Positions 7,208 through 12,742 of a stretch of DNA of 12,742 bases are shown piece by piece. Both the position numbers and the translations under genes were made by a program. Below the pieces are notes generated by a model that saw nothing but the letters and a program-made list of their open reading frames with translations, searched no databases and was not told the origin of the DNA. Source of the DNA: Bacteroidales bacterium (GTDB lineage Bacteria > Bacteroidota > Bacteroidia > Bacteroidales > VadinHA17); the NCBI GenBank assembly GCA_003520925.1, contig DOTV01000072.1:19739-32480 (forward strand). Reading direction: 5' to 3'. Numbering within the stretch: position 1 is the first letter of the stretch; every line of letters starts with the position of its first letter.

Positions 7208-7394
7208 TTATGTGAGAAGATTCACATATAAAAATATAATCAATGGAACAAATAACCAATAGAAATATATTGATATTTATAGAAATTATAATAGCATGAT
7301 TCATAATATACACGTATACAATAAAATAGAAATATTTTTTTAAAATGAAAAATTTGTTTAAATTGCATTTTAATTTGTTTTAAAAATATTTGAT
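7208..7394. promoter_or_regulatory. Divergent AT-rich control region between the hydrogenase operon and rex-hyp
   Basis: This is the only substantial intergenic space, 187 bases and very AT-rich, and it must hold promoters for both directions. Rex operators lie at its two edges. On the minus strand a TTGGTT (7259-7254) and TATATT (7238-7233) pair with a 15-base gap could be a weak sigma-70-like promoter placing transcription start near the left operator. Plus-strand TTTG elements at 7353-7356 and 7374-7377 recall Bacteroidota promoter boxes, but spacing does not fit well. I do not call a specific promoter with confidence. Confidence 0.6.
7209..7228. promoter_or_regulatory. Rex operator 1, in front of the hydrogenase operon
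   Basis: The sequence is a perfect inverted repeat, TATGTGA-6-TCACATA. Its core TGTGAGAAGATTCACA (7211-7226) matches the known Rex box TGTGAAnnnnTTCACA at all but one position. It ends one base from the start codon of the first hydrogenase-operon gene, and a rex gene starts under 200 bases away. Bound Rex would block transcription start or early elongation; a high NADH/NAD+ ratio would release it. Confidence 0.8.
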
Positions 7395-7420
7395 GTGAAA
7401 CAAATCACAAAATATGTGAT
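7394..7420. promoter_or_regulatory. Rex operator 2 with extra half-site, overlapping the rex start codon
   Basis: TGTGAAACAAATCACA (7394-7409) has perfect TGTGA/TCACA arms with the six-base gap of Rex boxes. A further TGTGAT at 7415-7420 forms a second inverted pair with ATCACA (7404-7409), five-base gap, giving three alternating half-sites. The GTG start of rex (7395) lies inside the first arm, so binding would repress rex and the hyp genes behind it. The second pair has non-standard spacing and may be chance. Confidence 0.7.
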
Positions 7421-8078
7421 AAAAAACAGTCTGAAAAGGATATTTCTTTACCGGGCATGTCTTGCCCGTCTGAAAATGATGGGGGTCGAAAAGGTCTTCT
7501 CATACACTCTTGCAAACGATACTGGTGTGACCCCTGACCAGGTCCGGAAAGACTTTTCGGAGTTCGGGATACGGGGAAATAAGCGGGGCGGATATGAAAT
7601 AAGTGATCTTCTCGAAAAGATGGAAAACATATTTCACCGAAACAAGGACCATAACATTGTTCTGATCGGAATGGGGAACCTCGGACTTGCTTTATCAAAG
7701 TACAGTAAGTTCGTTCAGAGGAATATGAATATTGTGGCAACGTTTGATATTGATCCTTTCAAGCAGAAGATTAGATCTGATATTCCTGTATATTCAATGA
7801 GCCGTCTGAAAGAGATAATTGACAGGTTCAGGATAAAGGTAGCAATACTTGCTGTTCCCGAAATTTCAGCACAGCAGGTCAGTGATGAGCTTGTGAGGGC
7901 AGGAATCAAGGGAATCGTTAATTTTGCACCTGTGCTTCTTAAAGTTCCTCCTGAAGTCGTAATAAACAATGTGAATCTTTGCGACGAACTGGAAAGCGTA
8001 ATTTATTATGTGCATAAGCTGATGCAGGATGAGGGTCTTAAAAACCTGGAGATATTATACAAGGATATGAAATACTGA
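7395..8078 (+). CDS. rex: Redox-sensing transcriptional repressor Rex
   Basis: A 227-residue homologue of Rex, the repressor that senses NADH/NAD+ and is displaced from DNA by NADH. The N-terminal winged helix covers about residues 1-80 and includes VTPDQVRKDFSEFG (45-58), the recognition region. A Rossmann domain follows with GMGNLG (92-97) and an acidic FDID (117-120) at the end of the second strand, as expected for NAD(H) over NADP(H). A C-terminal helix (about 197-211) would make the domain-swapped dimer. Length is slightly above the usual 205-220. No in-frame ATG exists near the start; GTG at 7395 keeps the full first helix, while GTG at 7416 would trim seven residues. It is divergent from the hydrogenase operon and its stop overlaps hypF. 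Operators beside both genes suggest autoregulation and hydrogenase control. Confidence 0.93.
   Translation: MKQITKYVIKNSLKRIFLYRACLARLKMMGVEKVFSYTLANDTGVTPDQVRKDFSEFGIRGNKRGGYEISDLLEKMENIFHRNKDHNIVLIGMGNLGLALSKYSKFVQRNMNIVATFDIDPFKQKIRSDIPVYSMSRLKEIIDRFRIKVAILAVPEISAQQVSDELVRAGIKGIVNFAPVLLKVPPEVVINNVNLCDELESVIYYVHKLMQDEGLKNLEILYKDMKY
8061..8077 (+). promoter_or_regulatory. Ribosome binding site and probable CTG start of hypF
   Basis: AAGGA at 8061-8065 lies nine bases before CTG (8075-8077), whose last two bases open the rex stop TGA, giving a CTGA overlap like the ATGA overlaps elsewhere in this window. The hypF frame is open back to a stop at 8039-8041 and contains no ATG, GTG or TTG before the acylphosphatase motif. 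ATA at 8072 is the next possible choice. Confidence 0.5.
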
Positions 8079-10318
8079 TCAGGGGACTGGTTCAGGGTGT
8101 CGGATTCCGTCCTTTTATCTGCAGGCTTGCACTCAGAAATGGGCTTTACGGTGAGGTGGATAACAGGACGAACGGAGTTTCAGTTATTGTGCAGGGTGAT
8201 CTTAAAGCTATTGACAGGTTCACAAATGAGATACTCTCAGAAGCTCCTCCTGCCTCTCGGATAAAATCAATTGAGGTCTTTCCCAAATCCATCGAAGAGT
8301 ACTTTAAATTCAGTATTGCCGGAAGCAAGATATCTGATGATCAGATAACTGAAATAAGTCCAGATATAGCAGTCTGTGATGAATGCCTTGCCGATATGAT
8401 GTCAGATCCGGAAAGGATAGATTATCCTTTTATAAACTGCACTAATTGCGGACCACGCTTTACTATAATCGAGGGTCTGCCTTACGACCGTCCCCAGACA
8501 ACGATGAAGGATTTTAGAATGTGCAGGAAATGTAGCCTGGAATACAATGAAATTTCTGACCGGCGGTTTCATGCACAGCCGATAGCATGCAATGATTGCG
8601 GACCTGTTTATCAGTTTTACGATGGGGTGAAAACCATTTCAGGTACAGATATGATTGTCAAAGAGATATCATCAGTGATATCTTCAGGACTGACAGTAGC
8701 AATCAAAGGAATCGGAGGCTTCTTTCTGATGTGTGATGCATTGAATAATGATGCGGTTGTGAGCCTGAGAAAAAGGAAGAACAGGGAGGCAAAACCCCTT
8801 GCAGTGATGTTCAGGGATCTCGCTGAGTTGAAAAGGTACTGTTTTATCGACAAAAGCGAGGAACACACAATAAATTCATGGCGAAGACCAATCCTGATTC
8901 TTAAGCAGAAAAAACTGCTTGCCGCATCAGTGAGTAACGGGCTGAATACTACAGGAGCAATGCTTCCATATATGCCCGTACATTATCTGCTGTTCAGGTA
9001 TCTGAAAACACCGGCTGTGGTGCTGACAAGCGGCAACCTTTCAGATGAGCCAATCATTAAAGATGATCCGGTTGCGATCGAGAAACTGGTCAAAGTTGCT
9101 GATTCAATCGTAATCTATAACAGGGAGATCAAAAACAGGACAGATGATTCCGTTGTCAGGATTATTAACGGGAGCCTCAATCTGATTAGACGTTCCCGTG
9201 GCTGGACTCCGCAGCCGGTAGATCTGAAATTCAATGTTGATGGGATACTGGCTCTGGGTGCTGAGCAGAAAAACAGTTTCTGTTTAGGGAAGAAAAACCA
9301 GGCAATAATGAGTCAATATATTGGTGACCTTAAAAATAAGGATTCCTGTGACTTTTACATCGAGACAATTGATCGTTTCAGCGACCTTTTCAGATTTAAA
9401 CCTGAATATTTGACCTGTGATATGCATCCCGATTATTTTTCAACCGGGTATGCGTCAGTACTTGAAAAAAAATATAACATCCCTGTAGTTTATGTTCAGC
9501 ATCATCATGCGCATATTGTGTCAGCAATGGCAGAGCATGGACTCGATGAAAAGGTTATTGGAATTAGCATGGACGGAACCGGCTTCGGAACAGATGGAAA
9601 TATCTGGGGAGGTGAGTTCCTCGTGGCTGATGCTTCTGATTTCAGGCGATTCACCCATTTTGATTATGTGCCTGTACCTGGCGGTGACATTGCTGTGCAG
9701 GAACCCTGGAGGATGACATTTTCTTATCTCTATAAATACTTTGGTGATAAAATAGATTATGATCTGCTCCCGGCTTTCAGGCATGTTGCCAGGCATAATC
9801 TTATACTTGTGAAGGAAATGATCCAAAATGAAGTAAACTGCCCATTATCTTCCGGTGCCGGCAGGCTTTTCGATGCTGTTTCAGCGCTCCTGGGTCTGTG
9901 TACTTTAACTACTTTTGATTCAGAGGCACCAATGCGGCTTGAATCGGTAATCAATTCCGAAACAGATCAGTATTATCCTTTCTACTTCGGTGAATCTGTG
10001 ATCTTTGCTGAAACATTCAGGGCAATAATCTCAGATTTCGAGAGCACCGATGTTTCATTGATTTCTGCAAAATTTCACAACACTGTAGCCCAGGTAATTC
10101 TTGAAGTATCGGATAAAATTAGAAATGAGACTTCCGTTGAAAAAGTTGTACTTTCGGGAGGCGTATTTCAGAATAAGTATCTTCACGAAAAAACACTTCA
10201 GAAACTGACTCAAAACATGTTTAAAGTATATACAAATCACCAGGTACCTGTAAATGACGGTGGTATCTCGCTTGGTCAGCTTGTTGTTGCATCAAAAAAA
10301 ACCGGATTATGTGTTTAA
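8075..10318 (+). CDS. hypF: Carbamoyltransferase HypF, [NiFe] hydrogenase maturation
   Basis: HypF converts carbamoyl phosphate and ATP into a carbamoyl-adenylate and transfers the carbamoyl group to HypE, the first step toward the cyanide ligands of the NiFe site. With a CTG start it has 747 residues, a normal HypF length. Domains in order: acylphosphatase with IRGLVQGVGFRPF at residues 2-14; two zinc fingers with C101/C104/C122/C125 and C150/C153/C172/C175; a YrdC-like domain to about residue 380; and a Kae1-like domain with HHHAH at 476-480, DGTGFGTDGNIWGGE near 500, and VLSGGVFQNKYL near the end. The first ordinary start codon, GTG at 8156, would delete the catalytic part of the acylphosphatase domain. 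hypF follows rex with a four-base overlap and overlaps hypC by ten bases. Confidence 0.93.
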   Translation: MIRGLVQGVGFRPFICRLALRNGLYGEVDNRTNGVSVIVQGDLKAIDRFTNEILSEAPPASRIKSIEVFPKSIEEYFKFSIAGSKISDDQITEISPDIAVCDECLADMMSDPERIDYPFINCTNCGPRFTIIEGLPYDRPQTTMKDFRMCRKCSLEYNEISDRRFHAQPIACNDCGPVYQFYDGVKTISGTDMIVKEISSVISSGLTVAIKGIGGFFLMCDALNNDAVVSLRKRKNREAKPLAVMFRDLAELKRYCFIDKSEEHTINSWRRPILILKQKKLLAASVSNGLNTTGAMLPYMPVHYLLFRYLKTPAVVLTSGNLSDEPIIKDDPVAIEKLVKVADSIVIYNREIKNRTDDSVVRIINGSLNLIRRSRGWTPQPVDLKFNVDGILALGAEQKNSFCLGKKNQAIMSQYIGDLKNKDSCDFYIETIDRFSDLFRFKPEYLTCDMHPDYFSTGYASVLEKKYNIPVVYVQHHHAHIVSAMAEHGLDEKVIGISMDGTGFGTDGNIWGGEFLVADASDFRRFTHFDYVPVPGGDIAVQEPWRMTFSYLYKYFGDKIDYDLLPAFRHVARHNLILVKEMIQNEVNCPLSSGAGRLFDAVSALLGLCTLTTFDSEAPMRLESVINSETDQYYPFYFGESVIFAETFRAIISDFESTDVSLISAKFHNTVAQVILEVSDKIRNETSVEKVVLSGGVFQNKYLHEKTLQKLTQNMFKVYTNHQVPVNDGGISLGQLVVASKKTGLCV

Positions 10319-10533
10319 GCGTTCCTGCAAAGGTCATCTCCATTGACAGAGAGATGGCAGAGGTTTCGGTCGGAGGGGCTATTTTCAAGGCTGGTTTGCA
10401 TATGGTCAGCAACGTCAGCCCCGGTGATTACATACTTCTTCATGCCGGGTTTGCAATTCAGAAGATATCGGATGAGGAGGCTGTCGAAACCCTTAACCTG
10501 CTAAATGAACTGAAGAGTTATGAGAATGAATGA
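10309..10533 (+). CDS. hypC: Hydrogenase maturation chaperone HypC
   Basis: A 74-residue HypC/HybG-family chaperone. The diagnostic N-terminus MCLSVPAKV is present; the cysteine after the initiator Met binds the iron being loaded and contacts HypD and the large-subunit precursor. The rest (about VGGAIFKAGL and VSPGDYILLHAGFAI) follows the usual small beta-barrel pattern, ending with a helix. The ATG overlaps the end of hypF by ten bases, and hypD begins six bases after the hypC stop, as in many hypCDE operons. Length is typical. Confidence 0.95.
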   Translation: MCLSVPAKVISIDREMAEVSVGGAIFKAGLHMVSNVSPGDYILLHAGFAIQKISDEEAVETLNLLNELKSYENE

Positions 10534-10539
10534 CATGCC

Positions 10540-11622
10540 ATGAAATACATTGAGGAGTACAGGAACAGGGACTTGATCCTAAAATTATCGGATCACATTA
10601 AAAAGTCAGTTATCCGAGATTATTCCTTCATGGAAGTGTGTGGCGGACATACCTCTGCTATTCATCGGTTTGGCATCCCATCCCTTCTTCCGCCTGAGAT
10701 CAACCTGATCTCAGGTCCTGGCTGTCCTGTATGTGTTACTGCAACGGATTTTATCGACAAGGCTATTGAATATTCCAGAATGAAAAATGTAACAATTGTT
10801 ACATTTGGTGACCTGTTAAGAGTTCCCGGATCAGAATCCTCTCTTGAAAAGGAGAAGATCAGGGGTGCAGATATCAGAATTGTCTTTTCAGGGCTGGAGG
10901 CATTGAAGATCGCAATGTCGGAACAAGAAAAGAAGGTAGTTTTTCTGGGTATCGGATTTGAAACCACAGCTCCGGGCACAGCTGTCACTGTCAGAACGGC
11001 AAAAGAAGAAGGGCTTAAAAATTTCCTGTTGTTGTCGGCGCACAAGGTCATGCCTCCTGTTATGGAGACCATTGCAAGTGAGGAAATAAAGATAGACGGG
11101 TTTTTATGCCCCGGACATGTGGCGGCAATAACAGGATCGGGTATATTTAATTTTCTACCTTTGAAATACAGGCTCGGATGCGTTATTTCAGGCTTTGAAC
11201 CGACAGATATTCTTCAATCGATACTGATACTTGTCAGGCAGATCAATGCCAGATCGCCGGCAACTGAAATACAATATTCACGGGTTGTAACAACTAATGG
11301 AAATCTGACAGCTCAGGACCAGATGAATAAAGTGTTTGAACACTGTGATGCCAACTGGAGGGGGTTCGGCACTATCCCGGGTAGCGGATTGCGTCTTAAA
11401 AGTGAATATGAGGATTTTGATGTTGAAAAAAGAATCCCGGTAGAACCTAAGCTGTTCCATGATAATCTCTCATGTATCTGTGGTGATATTCTCAGAGGTC
11501 TGAGGAAACCTGAAAACTGTTCCATGTTCAGGAAGAAATGCACACCTGAAAATCCTGTTGGAGCGTGTATGGTGTCGGATGAAGGGGCATGCAATACTTA
11601 TTTCAAATATCATGCAGAATGA
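10540..11622 (+). CDS. hypD: Fe-(CN)2CO scaffold protein HypD, [NiFe] hydrogenase maturation
   Basis: HypD, with HypC, is the scaffold on which the iron receives its CN and CO ligands; it is cytoplasmic. The 360-residue protein has the conserved motifs MEVCGGHTSA (31-40, C34), SGPGCPVCVT (59-67, C62 and C65) and GFETTAPGTA near residue 148. The C-terminal cysteine-rich region that binds a [4Fe-4S] cluster has Cys at 312, 314, 327, 334, 343 and 351, including CTPENPVGACMVSDEGAC. Length is typical. The ATG at 10540 follows hypC by six bases; the stop overlaps the hypE start as ATGA, indicating coupled translation. Confidence 0.96.
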   Translation: MKYIEEYRNRDLILKLSDHIKKSVIRDYSFMEVCGGHTSAIHRFGIPSLLPPEINLISGPGCPVCVTATDFIDKAIEYSRMKNVTIVTFGDLLRVPGSESSLEKEKIRGADIRIVFSGLEALKIAMSEQEKKVVFLGIGFETTAPGTAVTVRTAKEEGLKNFLLLSAHKVMPPVMETIASEEIKIDGFLCPGHVAAITGSGIFNFLPLKYRLGCVISGFEPTDILQSILILVRQINARSPATEIQYSRVVTTNGNLTAQDQMNKVFEHCDANWRGFGTIPGSGLRLKSEYEDFDVEKRIPVEPKLFHDNLSCICGDILRGLRKPENCSMFRKKCTPENPVGACMVSDEGACNTYFKYHAE

Positions 11623-12626
11623 GTGAATTAGTTACCATTAACCACGGAAGCGGAGGTAAAAAGGCACATGAGTTGATATTAAATCTTTTTGCAAACAGGT
11701 TCGGTATGGGGCTTCCGCTTACCGATTCAGCAGTTTTAAACATGGATGGATCTGCCCTTGCATTTACAACTGATTCATATGTTGTTGATCCTATCTTTTT
11801 CCCTGGAGGAAATATCGGTAAGCTCGCAGTGTGCGGCACCATAAATGACCTGTCGGTTTCCGGGGCAGTCCCAAAATATATTTCCGCGTCCTTTATTATT
11901 GAAGAGGGATTCCCGGTAGAAGAACTTGAGAGAATTGCAGGATCGATGGCTGAAGAGGCTGAACTAGCCGGTGTCAGAATTGTTACGGGAGATACCAAGG
12001 TTGTTGGAAGGGGAAAATGTGATAAGCTTTTTATTACAACATCCGGAGTGGGATTTCTAAAGCCGGAATTTGAACTTATCAGCTCAGGAATTATGATCGC
12101 TCCGGGAGACAGCCTGATTGTAAGCGGTCCGATGGGAAACCATGCAATCGCTGTTTTGGGAGCCCGAAACAATCTTAGCTTCAGTTCACCTGTGGTTTCT
12201 GACTGTGCTTCGCTTAACCACATGATCCAGAGTGTACTGGCAGAATGCAGGAAGGTTCATTTTATGAGAGATCTGACAAGAGGAGGGCTGTCGGCAGTTC
12301 TTTATGAGCTTGCACATCTTTCGGAAAAGGGGATCACCATTGATGAGGCCGCTGTCCCGGTAGACGATCCGGTGAAGGGACTATGCGAAGTCCTTGGTTT
12401 TGATCCTTTCAATCTTGCAAATGAAGGAAAGCTCCTTTTCGTTGTCGGCAAGGATGAACAGGGGAAGATTCTTGATATTCTTCAATCCCATCCCCTTGGG
12501 AGGAAGTCAGCCTTTGTCGGGGTAATCAGTGAAGTAAGTAAGAGTGAAGTTATTTTAAACACAATCACCGGAGGGAAAAGGATTCTTGATATTCCTTCGG
12601 GGGTTCAATTACCAAGAATTTGCTAA
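11619..12626 (+). CDS. hypE: Carbamoyl dehydratase HypE, [NiFe] hydrogenase maturation
   Basis: HypE takes the carbamoyl group from HypF on its C-terminal cysteine and dehydrates it, using ATP, to a thiocyanate that is passed to iron on HypC-HypD. The protein is 335 residues from the ATG at 11619, which overlaps the hypD stop (ATGA) and gives the family start MSELVTINHGSGG. An in-frame ATG at 11589 would add ten residues within hypD and is unlikely. PurM-type ATP-binding features include LTDSAVL, VCGTINDLSVSGA, TGDTKVVGRG, and MRDLTRGGLSAVLYE. The protein ends LPRIC, so the essential terminal cysteine is intact. It is the last gene of the rex-hyp block in this window; hypA and hypB do not follow directly. 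Confidence 0.97.
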   Translation: MSELVTINHGSGGKKAHELILNLFANRFGMGLPLTDSAVLNMDGSALAFTTDSYVVDPIFFPGGNIGKLAVCGTINDLSVSGAVPKYISASFIIEEGFPVEELERIAGSMAEEAELAGVRIVTGDTKVVGRGKCDKLFITTSGVGFLKPEFELISSGIMIAPGDSLIVSGPMGNHAIAVLGARNNLSFSSPVVSDCASLNHMIQSVLAECRKVHFMRDLTRGGLSAVLYELAHLSEKGITIDEAAVPVDDPVKGLCEVLGFDPFNLANEGKLLFVVGKDEQGKILDILQSHPLGRKSAFVGVISEVSKSEVILNTITGGKRILDIPSGVQLPRIC

Positions 12627-12677
12627 GAAAAAATTAGTGAATATTTTCTAATAAGTAAACTGAGTCAAAAGAGAGAG

Positions 12678-12698
12678 ATTCCTCGCTTTGCTCGGAAT
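12678..12698. repeat. Small hairpin resembling a dispersed intergenic repeat
   Basis: Downstream of hypE, ATTCC (12678-12682) pairs with GGAAT (12694-12698) around CGCTTTGCTC, with a possible inner GC/GC pair. The motif GATTCCTCGCTTTGCTCGGAATGACA-like (split here at its hairpin) recalls a widely scattered bacterial intergenic repeat I have seen in many genomes. There is no T-run after it, so it is a poor intrinsic terminator. Repetition in this genome cannot be shown from one window. Confidence 0.4.
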
Positions 12699-12742
12699 GA
12701 CATAATCAATTTGGGTATTAAAGGAAAAGGATTTGAGATTCG

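Noticed and set aside
7291..7320. Further operator in the centre of the divergent region (ATACACGTATAC-like palindrome)
   Set aside because: Very short and expected by chance in such AT-rich sequence; it does not match the Rex half-site.
8156..10318. hypF starting at GTG 8156
   Set aside because: This would remove the GLVQGVGFRPF acylphosphatase motif that is encoded in the same open frame just upstream.
11589..11618. hypE starting at ATG 11589
   Set aside because: It adds ten non-conserved residues inside hypD, while ATG 11619 gives the typical HypE N-terminus and an ATGA overlap.
11603..12223. Long open frame antisense to hypE (206 codons), and similar ones antisense to hypD (11072-10662) and rex (7740-7405)
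   Set aside because: They lie wholly opposite clearly conserved genes, show no recognisable motifs, and look like codon-composition shadows.
12626..12649. Terminator from AGAAAA/TTTTCT inverted repeat after hypE
   Set aside because: The stem is six A/T-rich pairs with a 12-base loop and no following T-run, too weak to call.

Overview
The window looks like a chromosomal segment from an anaerobic, hydrogen-metabolising bacterium. Protein style, moderate GC and a short intergenic repeat suggest the Bacteroidota or a close relative, but I cannot place it firmly from sequence alone. It carries two divergent blocks that together make and mature a membrane-bound group 4 [NiFe] hydrogenase. I see no rRNA, tRNA, CRISPR array, transposase or phage gene.

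Left block (about 1-7207, minus strand). Nine co-oriented genes are packed with short gaps or ATGA overlaps. In transcription order they are: a sulfhydrogenase-beta/AsrA-like iron-sulfur protein; a sulfhydrogenase-gamma/AsrB-like FAD/NAD(P)H and [2Fe-2S] protein; a stand-alone cyclic-nucleotide-binding-fold protein; a two-cluster ferredoxin; a NuoH-like membrane subunit; a NuoB-like hydrogenase small subunit; a NuoC-like 30 kDa subunit; a hydrogenase large subunit with both NiFe-binding CxxC motifs; and a NuoL-type antiporter subunit cut by the left edge. The last six are the core of an energy-converting (Ech/Mbh-type) hydrogenase. The first two supply a flavin and nicotinamide site such complexes usually lack. 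The likely job is to couple NAD(P)H (possibly with ferredoxin) and protons/H2 to ion movement across the membrane.

Middle (7208-7394). This AT-rich divergent control region has two near-consensus Rex operators. One abuts the hydrogenase operon start codon and one overlaps the rex start codon. Rex senses the NADH/NAD+ ratio, so the layout predicts that the hydrogenase is derepressed when NADH builds up, and that rex represses itself and the maturation genes behind it.

Right block (7395-12626, plus strand). The order is rex, hypF, hypC, hypD, hypE, tightly coupled. The Hyp proteins build and transfer the Fe(CN)2CO group of the [NiFe] site. hypA, hypB and a large-subunit endopeptidase are not in the window. 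hypF lacks an ATG/GTG/TTG upstream of its acylphosphatase motif and probably starts at a CTG that overlaps the rex stop codon. After hypE there are 116 non-coding bases with a small hairpin resembling a dispersed repeat.
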